Assembly: GCF_033947565.1 (NCBI RefSeq)
Contig: NZ_JARPVX010000007.1
Location: forward strand, 1-64,000
Source: Lichenihabitans sp033947565
GTDB lineage: Bacteria; Pseudomonadota; Alphaproteobacteria; Rhizobiales; Beijerinckiaceae
Direction of reading: 5' to 3'
Length of the DNA: 64,000 nucleotides
Shown: positions 31,620-39,915 of the stretch, in pieces
Position numbering within the stretch: position 1 is the first letter of the stretch
Layout: each line of letters begins with the position of its first letter
Position numbers and translations under genes: made by a program
The notes under the pieces: model-generated
Told to the model about the DNA's origin: nothing
The model's input: the letters and a program-made list of their open reading frames with translations, nothing else
Databases searched by the model: none

Positions 31620-32161
31620 CAGGCCGCTTTCCGGGCTAGCGCCAGGAAGCCCACGTCAGGCGTCACGAAAGGCGGGTAGAAGCTGAGATCGGCCTGCATC
31701 CGCATGTGCGGCAGGCCGTGCAGTTCGACCGTGCCCACCACATCCCAATGCAGGCGCTGGAACAGGAGGGCGTTCTGGCTCTGCACATGGGCCAGGAAGG
31801 TGGAGCAGCCGCGCGCATGGGCGGAGCCCACCGCGAGCCGGATCAGCGCGGCGCCGAGCGCCCCCACCCGGCGGTGGTCGGCCGCGACCGCGAGCCGCGA
31901 GCCCCACCAGGTGCCGGGCTCCGCCTCGTGGATGCGCACGGTGCCGACCACGGCGTCGGGCGCCACCGTATAGGACGACAGCGCCACGATGGGCGTCGCC
32001 ACCGCATCGATGCTGTCGCGGTCGTGGTCCGTGAACAATCCCTGTTCGTCGCAGAACACCTGCCGGCGCAGCACGGCAGCGCCGCGCTTTTCCCAGGCTT
32101 CGGTGGCGTATTTGACTGTAAAGGCGCTCGACACGTAGGGGCGGACGGACTCGAAGATCAT
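31619..32161 (-). CDS. MSMEG_0567/Sll0786-family nitrogen starvation N-acetyltransferase
   Basis: 180 aa GNAT protein. The family N-terminus is present (AWEKRGAAVLRRQVFCDEQGLFTDHDRDSIDAVATPIVA), then the acetyl-CoA region (WWGSRLAVAADHRRVGALGAALIRLAVGSAHARGC). Its start overlaps the end of the radical SAM gene by 4 bp and its stop overlaps the next gene. In Nit1C clusters the acetylated molecule is unknown. Confidence 0.9.
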   Translation of the reverse strand: MIFESVRPYVSSAFTVKYATEAWEKRGAAVLRRQVFCDEQGLFTDHDRDSIDAVATPIVALSSYTVAPDAVVGTVRIHEAEPGTWWGSRLAVAADHRRVGALGAALIRLAVGSAHARGCSTFLAHVQSQNALLFQRLHWDVVGTVELHGLPHMRMQADLSFYPPFVTPDVGFLALARKAA

Positions 32162-33279
32162 GCGGCGCCCCGCCGCTCATAGGTCGACAGGGCCGAGCAG
32201 GCGCCGCATTTGGCGCAGCCCGCCTTGACGTCCGTGGCCTTGAGGCCGCCCGCCACCAGCATGTCCGACAAAGGCGCCAGGATATCGTGCATGAAGCCGG
32301 CCGTGGGGGTCGGATGGCTTTCGAGCGGGGTGCCGGAGATTGGCACGAAGGGCACCACGAAGGGGTAAACGCCGAGGCCGATCAGCGTTTCGCTCAGCGA
32401 CAGGATGGCCTCCCTGGTGTCGCCGAGCCCGGCCAGGATGTAGGTGGAAACCTGGCCGCGTCCGAACACCGGCACGGCCGCCGCGAACGCCTGGAGGTAG
32501 CGTTCGATCGACACCTGGGCCTTGCCGGGCATGATGCGGGCCCGCACCGCCGGGGTCACGGCTTCGAGGTGCATGCCGAGCGCATCGGCGCCGGCCTGCC
32601 GCATCCGCGCGAACCAGATGTCGTCGTCGGGCGGCTCGCATTGCACCTGGATCGGCAGGTCCACCGCCGCCTTCACGGCCGCGGCGCTCTCGCACAGGAT
32701 GGCGGCGCCCCGGTCCTTGCCGGGCGGCGTGCCGGTGGTCATCACCATGTGGCGGACGCCGTCGAGCTCGACCGCCGCCTTGGCGACCTCGGCCAGCTGG
32801 GCCGGCGTCTTGCGCTCGATCGTGCGGCCGGCCGCGAGCGACTGGCCGATAGCGCAGAACTGGCACGTCTTGGTGCGGCTCGCGTAACGCACGCAGGTCT
32901 GCAGCACGGTCGTGGCCAGCACGTCGCGCCCGTGCAGCACGGCGATCTTCGAATAAGGCACGCCCTCGGCGGTGGCGAGGTCGTAGAAGCGCGGCCGCTG
33001 CGGAAAGCTGATGCGGGCAACGGGGTGGCCGTCGCGGGTGATCGTGCTGAGGCCGCCCGCGTCCGGTTTTTCGGCCAGATAGGGGCTCTCGAAGGCGGGC
33101 GCCGTATGGACCGGCACCATCACGGTGACGCCGTCGATCGTCACCGCCTTGTGGTCGGACGGGCCGGCGCCGCCGCGGCGGCTGTCGGCGCCCGCGGTCG
33201 GGTCAACCAGCCTGACGCCGAAGGACTGCAACTCGTTGATCAGCCGTTCCGTCGGAACCGTCGGCGTCATCGCGTTCAT
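32158..33279 (-). CDS. MSMEG_0568-family radical SAM protein
   Basis: 373 aa. The iron-sulphur cysteines are Cys129, Cys139 and Cys142 (TCVRYASRTKTCQFCAIG), a C-x9-C-x2-C spacing instead of the canonical C-x3-C-x2-C. A second Cys-rich motif closes the protein (AGCAKCGACSAL), which could bind another cluster. The TIM-barrel part has VMTTGTPPGKDRG and PIQVQCEPPDDD. This family is a fixed member of Nit1C clusters and is thought to make a product used with the nitrilase; the reaction is not known. Its start lies 77 bp inside the 3' end of the nitrilase gene. Confidence 0.9.
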   Translation of the reverse strand: MNAMTPTVPTERLINELQSFGVRLVDPTAGADSRRGGAGPSDHKAVTIDGVTVMVPVHTAPAFESPYLAEKPDAGGLSTITRDGHPVARISFPQRPRFYDLATAEGVPYSKIAVLHGRDVLATTVLQTCVRYASRTKTCQFCAIGQSLAAGRTIERKTPAQLAEVAKAAVELDGVRHMVMTTGTPPGKDRGAAILCESAAAVKAAVDLPIQVQCEPPDDDIWFARMRQAGADALGMHLEAVTPAVRARIMPGKAQVSIERYLQAFAAAVPVFGRGQVSTYILAGLGDTREAILSLSETLIGLGVYPFVVPFVPISGTPLESHPTPTAGFMHDILAPLSDMLVAGGLKATDVKAGCAKCGACSALSTYERRGAA

Positions 33280-34240
33280 CGGCGGGTGTCCTGGGCTGGG
33301 AAAGCGGTTGGGTTGCGTGCATCGGCAGCGCGGGACGCCCGTCGAGCAGAAGGCTCATCAGTTCGGGCCGGGCGTAATGGCCGACCGAGTCCATCATCCG
33401 CTTGCGTTTGGTGATGAGCCCCATGTCGAGGTCGGCCAGAAGGATGCCCTCGCCTTGCGTCAGCGGCGGCACCAGATGGGCGCCTTCCGGCGACACGATC
33501 GCGGTCATGCAGCCGCCGCGCAGACCGCGGCGAAGTTTCTCGTCGGGCGAGATCCGGGCGATCTGCTCTTCGGTCAGCCAGCCCGTGGCATTGACCACGA
33601 AGCAGCCGCTTTCGAGCGCATGGTGGCGGATCGTCACCTCGATCTGCTCGGCGAAGATCGGCCCCACCAGCGAGCCGGGGAACTGGGCGACGTGGATCTC
33701 CTCGTGCTGCGCCATCAGGGCGTAGCGGGCGAGCGGGTTGTAGTGTTCCCAGCAGGCGAGCGCGCCGACGCGGCCGACCGCGGTATCCACCACCTTGAGG
33801 CCGGCGCCGTCGCCCTGCCCCCAGATCATGCGTTCGTGGAAGGTCGGGGTCAGCTTGCGGCGCTTGAGCTTGAGCGATCCGTCGGCGTCGAACACGAGCT
33901 GGGCGTTGTAAAGCGAGCCGTGGTCGCGCTCGTTGACGCCGAGCACCACCACAAGGCCATAGCGGCGCGCCGCCGACGCCACCGCCTCGGTCACCGGCCC
34001 GGGCACCACGACCGCATGCTCGTAAAGCCGGAGGTGCTCGCCCCCGGTCATCACGGGCGGATGCACGAAGGAGAAGTAGGGATACCAGGGTACGAAGGTT
34101 TCGGGGAAGACGACGAGGTTGGCGCCCTTCCCGGCCGCTTCGGCGATGGCGTTGAGAACCCGCTCGAGCGTGCCGGCGCCCGAGTCGAGGTCGGGGGCGA
34201 TCTGCACGGCGGCGGCGCGGATGGTGCGGGATTCGCTCAT
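33203..34240 (-). CDS. Nit6803-family nitrilase
   Basis: 345 aa from ATG 34240. Carbon-nitrogen hydrolase with the catalytic triad Glu47 (FPETF), Lys129 (RRKLTPT) and Cys163 (ACWEHYNP). The CWEHYNPLARY and MMDSVGHYARPEL motifs place it with nitrilase subfamily 1 (Nit6803). It hydrolyses organic nitriles to acid plus ammonia and is the enzyme required in Nit1C-dependent nitrogen acquisition, reported for cyanide assimilation in Pseudomonas. The last about 25 codons overlap the radical SAM gene, so the C-terminal tail is longer than usual. Confidence 0.93.
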   Translation of the reverse strand: MSESRTIRAAAVQIAPDLDSGAGTLERVLNAIAEAAGKGANLVVFPETFVPWYPYFSFVHPPVMTGGEHLRLYEHAVVVPGPVTEAVASAARRYGLVVVLGVNERDHGSLYNAQLVFDADGSLKLKRRKLTPTFHERMIWGQGDGAGLKVVDTAVGRVGALACWEHYNPLARYALMAQHEEIHVAQFPGSLVGPIFAEQIEVTIRHHALESGCFVVNATGWLTEEQIARISPDEKLRRGLRGGCMTAIVSPEGAHLVPPLTQGEGILLADLDMGLITKRKRMMDSVGHYARPELMSLLLDGRPALPMHATQPLSQPRTPADERDDADGSDGTADQRVAVLRRQAG

Positions 34241-34331
34241 CGGGTCTGGGTCCGTCCTGTGACGAAGGCGTCGATGGCCCGTCGCACATGGCCCCGGGCC
34301 GGACGCCCAGGGTCGCAACAGGCCGGCAGCG

Positions 34332-34814
34332 TCACACGGTCCAGGTGTGGATCATGAAGGCATCGTCGCGACGATGCAGCAGGATGAGGTCGAGCACATC
34401 GGTCGGCGCGATCGGCTTGATGCCGGGGATCAGCGAATGTTCGCCGTGCCCGTAGAGCGCCTGCAGGGCGAAACGGCAGCAATAAACCTTGCCGCCCTCG
34501 GCCATGAACTTGGCGATCTGGTTGTTGAAGTTCTGGTGACCCGGGAAGGCCTCGTCGCCGATTTTCGGGAAGCCACGCTGCACGCCGAGCGTCACGCCCG
34601 GACCATACAGCAGCACGGAAGTCTCGAAACCCTTGCGCAGGATGCGGGTCGCCTGCAGCAGGTTCACGAAGCCGATCGAGCCTTCGAAGGCGACGGTGTG
34701 GAAGGTGACGAGCGCCTTCTCGCCCGGTTTGGCTTTGACATCCTCGAAAACCTTTTCCTCATAGTCGACGAGATAGTCGCCTTTCTGAGTCGCGGGCACG
34801 GTCGGAGCTGGCAT
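34332..34814 (-). CDS. MSMEG_0572/Sll0783-family nitrogen starvation response protein
   Basis: 160 aa from ATG 34814, with GGAG upstream. The motifs GDYLVDYEEKVFEDVKAKPGEKALVTFHTVAFEGSIGFVNLLQATRI and YGHGEHSLIPGIKPIAPTDVLDL are hallmarks of this family, which starts most Nit1C clusters and is strongly induced by nitrogen limitation in cyanobacteria (Sll0783). It is first in the operon here. The fold resembles DsrE/sulphur-relay proteins with a conserved Cys region (VYCCRFALQALYG); function unproven. Confidence 0.92.
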   Translation of the reverse strand: MPAPTVPATQKGDYLVDYEEKVFEDVKAKPGEKALVTFHTVAFEGSIGFVNLLQATRILRKGFETSVLLYGPGVTLGVQRGFPKIGDEAFPGHQNFNNQIAKFMAEGGKVYCCRFALQALYGHGEHSLIPGIKPIAPTDVLDLILLHRRDDAFMIHTWTV

Positions 34815-34908
34815 GGCTGTTCTCCAGATGGTCAGAATGCCCGCAGGCATTCCATTCACGAGCCAGTCAATGGTGGCGTTCGGCTGCTGCCCGGGCAAGT
34901 CCAAAGAA

Positions 34909-35033
34909 CAGTCAATCAAAGTTGATCTTGCAAGCGTTTTGCATCGTTTCTGCTCATAGCGCGAAGGAATGAGGCGAAAACCGAGAATTTGGACTAAGAC
35001 ACCTACCACATTCAATGCAGTCAATCATAGCTG
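34909..35033. promoter_or_regulatory. Direct repeats in the divergent Nit1C/MocR promoter region
   Basis: CAGTCAATCAAAGTTG (34909-34924) and CAGTCAATCATAGCTG (35018-35033) match at 14 of 16 positions. A shorter copy CAGTCAAT lies at 34864-34871, and an inverted repeat TGCAA-N5-TTGCA at 34929-34943. MocR-type regulators often bind direct repeats upstream of their own and the target gene, so these are the best operator candidates. Confidence 0.5.
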
Positions 35034-35073
35034 CGTCATTGCGTTTCCGGTCGATTGGCCGCTAAGAAGCCTG

Positions 35074-36462
35074 ATGCCCGACTGGACGCCAGATCTCGAC
35101 CCGAGCAGCAAGCCCCGCTACATCGCCATCGCAGATGCGATCGCGATCGACATCGGGTCCGGTCGCTTAACGGCGGCCGACCGTCTGCCCCCGCAGCGCA
35201 AGCTCGCGGCGCGGCTCGGCCTCGACTTCACCACCGTGGCGCGAGGCTACGTCGAGGCGCAGCGCCGCGGCCTCATCGTTTCAAAGGTCGGGCAAGGCAC
35301 CTGCGTGAGCCCGACCGCGCCGACGGCCCGCCCGGTGCCGATCGCGGGGCCGCAGGCGCCGATCACCGACCCGTCCATGAACCTGCCGCCGGAGCCGGAC
35401 GACCCGGCGCTGCTCGCCCGCATGCGCGCCGGCATCGAGGCCGTCTCGGCCGACATCGTCGGCCTGCTGCGCTACCAGGGGTTCGGCGGCGCCCCGGCCG
35501 ACAAGGCGGCGGCCGCGAACTGGCTCAGTCGCCGGGCGCTGGTGCCGGCGCAGGAGCGCGTTTTCGTGGTGCCCGGCGCCCATGCGGCGCTGCTCGGCAT
35601 TCTCGGCCATCTCGCCAAGCCGGGCGACACCGTGCTCAGCGAGGCCATCACCTATCCGGGCGTCCGCGCCATCGCGGCGCAGCTCGGGGTGACGTTGCAG
35701 GGCCTACCGATGGATCGCGACGGCATCGATCCCGACGCCTTCGCGGCGGCCTGCCACGACGGCAGCCCGAAGGCGCTCTACCTCAACCCGACGCTGCAGA
35801 ACCCGACGACGCTGACCATCCCGAAGGAGCGCCGCGACGCCATCGCGTCGACGGCCCGGCATTTCGGCGTGCCGATCGTCGAGGACGACGCCTACGGGTT
35901 CATCCCGCTGAAAAGCCCGCCGCCCTTTGCGGCGCTGGCGCCCGACCTCACCTGGCATATCGCGGGCCTCGCCAAATGCATCGGCGCGGGCCTGCGCACG
36001 GCCTATACGCTTGTGCCCGACAGCCGCTCGGGCTGGCCCTTCGCGGCGGCACTCCGGGCCAGCACCGTCATGGCTTCGCCCTTCACGGCCGCCATCGCGA
36101 CGCGCTGGATCACCGATGGCACCGCCGACGCGATCCTGCGCTTCATCCGCACCGAAACCACGGCGCGCCAGGCGCTGGCGGCCGAGATCCTGCCGGCCGG
36201 CAGCTTCAGGGCCGACCCGATGTCCTTCAACCTTTGGGTCGCGCTGCCGGCCCCCTGGACCCGCTCGGCCTTTGTGGGCCAGATGCGGACGACGGGGCTC
36301 GGCGTCGTGGCCAGCGACGCCTTTACGGTGTCGGGTCCCCCGGCCGAGGCCGTCCGGGTCTGCCTCGGCGGCCCGATCAACCGCGACGGCCTGCGTCGCG
36401 GCCTGGAATTCATGGCTCACGCCCTCAGCGAGGCTCCCGAGTTCGTGTCGCATTTCTTCTGA
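35074..36462 (+). CDS. MocR-type transcriptional regulator (GntR-HTH fused to class I aminotransferase)
   Basis: 462 aa from ATG 35074. N-terminal GntR winged helix (residues about 15-72: IAIADAIAIDIGSGRLTAADRLPPQRKLAARLGLDFTTVARGY), a Pro-rich linker, then a fold-type I aminotransferase-like domain with NPTLQNPTT, EDDAYGFI and the PLP lysine Lys301 in GLAKCIGAGLR. It is divergent to the Nit1C cluster and is its likely regulator, with PLP or a PLP-amino-acid adduct as effector. No other regulator is near the cluster. Confidence 0.88.
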   Translation: MPDWTPDLDPSSKPRYIAIADAIAIDIGSGRLTAADRLPPQRKLAARLGLDFTTVARGYVEAQRRGLIVSKVGQGTCVSPTAPTARPVPIAGPQAPITDPSMNLPPEPDDPALLARMRAGIEAVSADIVGLLRYQGFGGAPADKAAAANWLSRRALVPAQERVFVVPGAHAALLGILGHLAKPGDTVLSEAITYPGVRAIAAQLGVTLQGLPMDRDGIDPDAFAAACHDGSPKALYLNPTLQNPTTLTIPKERRDAIASTARHFGVPIVEDDAYGFIPLKSPPPFAALAPDLTWHIAGLAKCIGAGLRTAYTLVPDSRSGWPFAAALRASTVMASPFTAAIATRWITDGTADAILRFIRTETTARQALAAEILPAGSFRADPMSFNLWVALPAPWTRSAFVGQMRTTGLGVVASDAFTVSGPPAEAVRVCLGGPINRDGLRRGLEFMAHALSEAPEFVSHFF

Positions 36463-37180
36463 GCTTGCCGGAGTTTCCATCGCCCAATCCGCCGCGGCTG
36501 CAGCGTCTTTGCTCCTGACGATGCCTAAGACAATCCGGCCAAAGGTTGATTGCGGAACGGATCCACGTCTACCCTGCAGGTCGGCTTCGCAGCGCAGCGA
36601 TCAATAGGTCTCGGACGCGGCGGGCTGACGGGAGCCAGCTATGGCAAGAAGAGCAGCGAAGAGCCAACCCTTCAATTCGAGTTGGACTCGAGGCAATGCC
36701 CTGTAGCCAACGGCACGCCTCGCGCCGTTATGTTTCAGCCAAGCCGAAGGACATGCGCAAATAACATCCCGCCGCGGCTTCGAAGGCGCTGGCATCGAAC
36801 GGCAATACATCGTGGAAGATGGACTAAGCCAAACCCTGCGCAAATCGGCCGTCGCTTCGCGTGTCAAGCATCACAAGCATGCTTACGCAAAGCGTCATCA
36901 CTCCACTCCGCTGTAAAGGTTCCGACAACTCACCTCTTTGCGTTCTTATTACAAACGAGTCGTTTTGCTAGCTGCGTTCACGCAACACAACGTCCGCGAC
37001 GACAATTCGATTAGCGTCGATCTTTTGGAACCTGCGTAGACTACAGATTTTCTATCCTAGAATTAATCTAGGTTAAATGATTGGCCAATTGCGTCAGCGA
37101 CTGCGGAGGCTTCGTTCCAGTGCTACAAAAGGGCTGGCAAACAGCGATACTGGTCTGCTGCTGGTTCAAAGCATCCTCAA
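36463..37180. other. 718 bp without a supported gene
   Basis: No reading frame on either strand has family character. The right part (36900-37080) is AT-rich against its surroundings. A perfect 6+6 bp inverted repeat (CCTAGA-N5-TCTAGG) lies at 37056-37072. Both flanking genes end here (convergent), so no promoter is needed; the region may hold terminators or a lost gene. Confidence 0.5.
37056..37072. promoter_or_regulatory. Inverted repeat CCTAGAATTAATCTAGG
   Basis: Arms CCTAGA and TCTAGG around ATTAA. CTAG is rare in proteobacterial DNA, so two in one palindrome stand out. It is 109 bp downstream of the amidase stop and in a gene-free stretch; operator of a missing gene or a weak hairpin. 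Confidence 0.35.
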
Positions 37181-38521
37181 TCAGGCTTTGAGATCCGGCC
37201 GTGCGTCGAATGCGAGGATTGTCTCGATTGAGGTCGCGCAGGACAACAAGGCGCTGTCCGTCTTCGCGATCAGCTGCAGCCCGACCGGCAAGCCATCACT
37301 GAGGCCGCACGGCAAGCTCAGCGCAGGGTGGCCGGTGACGTTGGCGAGTCCGGAGGACAGCATCTCGCCGTCCCCTCCCTCGGCATCGAGCGCGGGGTCC
37401 TCGCGTGGCGCCACGAAGGCGACTGCCGGACTGAGCAGGACGTCGACCTCGGACAGGATGTGCTCCACCACCGCCCGGAGACGGGCACGTGAAGCCTGAG
37501 CCCGCAGGTAGGCGAGGCCGCTGACGGCGGCTCCCGCCTTGATCTGCGCCGCCGTGCCAGGCGCGTAGCCGTCAGGCCGGCTTGCCGCGAGGGTTTCGTG
37601 AACGAGAGCGGCCTCGGGCAGCAACACGTTCATCAGAGCGTCATTGACGGTGTTGAGCCCAGGCAAGCCGACCTCGGTGACATGCACCCCGGCGGCGGCG
37701 AGGCGGTTGAGGGCCGCCAAGAAGGCCGACCGCACGCCAGGCGTCACCAGAGGCGAATCGCGGTGTGCTGCAACCACGCCGATGCGCAGCGCCGCAGGGG
37801 CGCGCGGCACAACCGGCATCGCCCGCCCGGTCATGCCGGCCAGCAAGGTCGCGGCGTCGGCCACCGTACGGGCGATCGGGCCGGCATGATCGAGCGACTG
37901 AGACAAAGGGAATATGCCGTCAGTCGACACCAGGCCGAAGCTCGGCTTGACGCCGACGATGCCGCAATAGCTCGCCGGAATACGGATGGAACCGCCCGTG
38001 TCGGTGCCGACCGCGGCTGGCACGACCCCGGCCGCGACCAGCGCTGCCGAGCCGCCGCTAGAGCCGCCGGAGGTGCGGCCTGTGTCCCAGGGGTTGTTGG
38101 TCTGCCCGATCGCTGGGTGGGCGATCCCATAGGCAAATTCGAGCAGGTTGGTTTTGGCCAGGATCACGGCTCCGGCCTCGCGCAGGTGGCGGACCAGGGT
38201 GGCGTCGCGCGCCGGCCATACCGGATCGACGGCTTGGGTCGCAAAGGTGGTAGGTGCGCCGGCGACGTCGATCAGGTCCTTCACCGCGACCGGGATGCCG
38301 TGCAGCGGGCCGCGGTCCCGCCCCGTCGCGAGGTCACGCCCGGCGGCCTCGGCCTCGCGCAGGGCGGTGTCGCGCAGCAGCGTCACGACGGCGTTGAGCC
38401 GAGGTTCGAGCGATGCAGCGCGGCGGAGAGCGGCCTCGGTCACGGCAACGGGCGTGGTCCGGCCGTTCCGGTAGGCGGCGCGGATCTCCGCGATCGTGGC
38501 GAAGGCGAAGTCGTCCGTCAT
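37181..38521 (-). CDS. Amidase (amidase signature family)
   Basis: 446 aa from ATG 38521, which overlaps the M20 gene stop (ATGA). Ser-cisSer-Lys catalytic set: Lys81 in PVAVKDLIDVAG, the cis-Ser in GRTSGGSSGGSAALVA (about 154-155) and nucleophile Ser178 in DTGGSIRIPAS. It hydrolyses a carboxamide or carbamoyl group. Last gene of the GntR-headed operon, probably removing ammonia from the substrate taken up by the divergent ABC transporter. Substrate unknown. Confidence 0.9.
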   Translation of the reverse strand: MTDDFAFATIAEIRAAYRNGRTTPVAVTEAALRRAASLEPRLNAVVTLLRDTALREAEAAGRDLATGRDRGPLHGIPVAVKDLIDVAGAPTTFATQAVDPVWPARDATLVRHLREAGAVILAKTNLLEFAYGIAHPAIGQTNNPWDTGRTSGGSSGGSAALVAAGVVPAAVGTDTGGSIRIPASYCGIVGVKPSFGLVSTDGIFPLSQSLDHAGPIARTVADAATLLAGMTGRAMPVVPRAPAALRIGVVAAHRDSPLVTPGVRSAFLAALNRLAAAGVHVTEVGLPGLNTVNDALMNVLLPEAALVHETLAASRPDGYAPGTAAQIKAGAAVSGLAYLRAQASRARLRAVVEHILSEVDVLLSPAVAFVAPREDPALDAEGGDGEMLSSGLANVTGHPALSLPCGLSDGLPVGLQLIAKTDSALLSCATSIETILAFDARPDLKA

Positions 38522-39915
38522 GGCTCGCGCTTTCGCGGCAGGTCGACCAGGCGATCGAGGAGCCGCGCCCAGGCCACGAGTCCGCGGCGGAAGTTCTCGA
38601 GCCGGAAGAACTCGTTGGGTGCGTGGTAATCCTCGTCGGACGTCGAAAACGAGAAGAACACGGTCGGCACCCCGAGTTGCCGTTCGAGCACGCCGCCGAT
38701 CGGCACGGTGGCGCCCATGGCGACACGCAACGGAGCTTGGCCCAGGACCTCGGCCAACACCGCTTCGGTTGCCGCGAGGCCCGGCAGGCCGGGGTCGAGC
38801 GCGAAAGCGGGAGTACCGGAGCCGTGACCCGGCATCTCCAGCCGGAAGCCGGACGGCGCATGGGCTGCGAGGTGACGCCGGACGGCGTCGAGCACGGCCG
38901 CAGGCACCTGGCCGGCGACGAGCCGGCAGGTGATCTTGGCCTGTGCGGTGGCAGGGATCACGGTCTTGGTGCCGGGGCCCGCATAGCCGCCCGCGATGCC
39001 GTTGAATTCGAGTGTCGGCTCGAGCCACTGCCGGACCAACAGCGCATCGCCGTCCGGCATCGGCACGGGCGGCACGGCGCCGATGCCGGCATAATAGGCC
39101 GCCGGGTCGAAGTCGGCCTGCCGGATGGCCGCGAGGATCGCCGGGTCGGGCGGGCGCACGCCGTCGTGAAATCCCGGCACGGCCACGCGGCCTTCGTGGT
39201 CGTGCAGCGTCGCCAGAAGCCGCACCAGCGCCTGCAGCGGGTTCGGGGCGCTGCCGCCGTGACGGCCGGAGTGGAGGTCCTTGGCGGCGCCCGTCAGCAC
39301 CACGTCGAGCGCCACGAGGCCGCGGCTCGCCACCGTGACGCTCGGCAGGTCGGGCCGCCACATGGCGCCGTCGGCCGAAACCGCGAGATCGCAGGCGAGG
39401 CGAGGCTTGAGGGCCGCGACGGCCGGTTCGAAATGCGGGCTGCCGGATTCTTCTTCGCCCTCGATCAGCACCACAAGGTTGACCGGCAGGCGACCGCGCC
39501 GGCGGCTCATGGCTTCGGCGACCAGGATGGGGATGAGCAGCGGGCCCTTGTCGTCCGACACGCCGCGTGCATAGAGCCGGTCCGCGCGGACAACCGGGTC
39601 GAAGGGCGGCGACGTCCAGTTCGCGATCGGGTCGGGCGGCTGCACATCGTAGTGGCCATAAACCAGGATCGTCGGGGCGCCCGGCGTGGCGTGCCATTCC
39701 GCCAGCACAAGCGGATGGCCCCCGGTCGCGATCGTCTCGACCTGGGGGAAACCGGCTTGGCGCAGCCGTGCCGCAACCCAGGCGGCGGCGTCTGCGATGC
39801 CGGAGCGGTAAGCCGGATCCGTGCTGACGCTGGGGATACGGCAGAAGCGCTTCAGCTCCTCCAGCGCCGCGGGGAAGCCCGCCGCGAGATCGGCTTCGAG
39901 GTCCAGGTCGATCAT
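38518..39915 (-). CDS. M20-family metallopeptidase (dipeptidase/deacylase)
   Basis: 465 aa from ATG 39915, ATGA-coupled to the SDR gene. Metal-binding and catalytic motifs: VYGHYDVQPPD, ARGVSDDKGPLL (bridging Asp), EGEEESGSP (catalytic Glu plus ligand) and a C-terminal STSDEDYHAPNE with the last His. The dimerisation (lid) domain is intact. Members split dipeptides or N-acyl/N-carbamoyl amino acids, which suits an operon next to a dipeptide-type ABC transporter. Confidence 0.92.
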   Translation of the reverse strand: MIDLDLEADLAAGFPAALEELKRFCRIPSVSTDPAYRSGIADAAAWVAARLRQAGFPQVETIATGGHPLVLAEWHATPGAPTILVYGHYDVQPPDPIANWTSPPFDPVVRADRLYARGVSDDKGPLLIPILVAEAMSRRRGRLPVNLVVLIEGEEESGSPHFEPAVAALKPRLACDLAVSADGAMWRPDLPSVTVASRGLVALDVVLTGAAKDLHSGRHGGSAPNPLQALVRLLATLHDHEGRVAVPGFHDGVRPPDPAILAAIRQADFDPAAYYAGIGAVPPVPMPDGDALLVRQWLEPTLEFNGIAGGYAGPGTKTVIPATAQAKITCRLVAGQVPAAVLDAVRRHLAAHAPSGFRLEMPGHGSGTPAFALDPGLPGLAATEAVLAEVLGQAPLRVAMGATVPIGGVLERQLGVPTVFFSFSTSDEDYHAPNEFFRLENFRRGLVAWARLLDRLVDLPRKREP

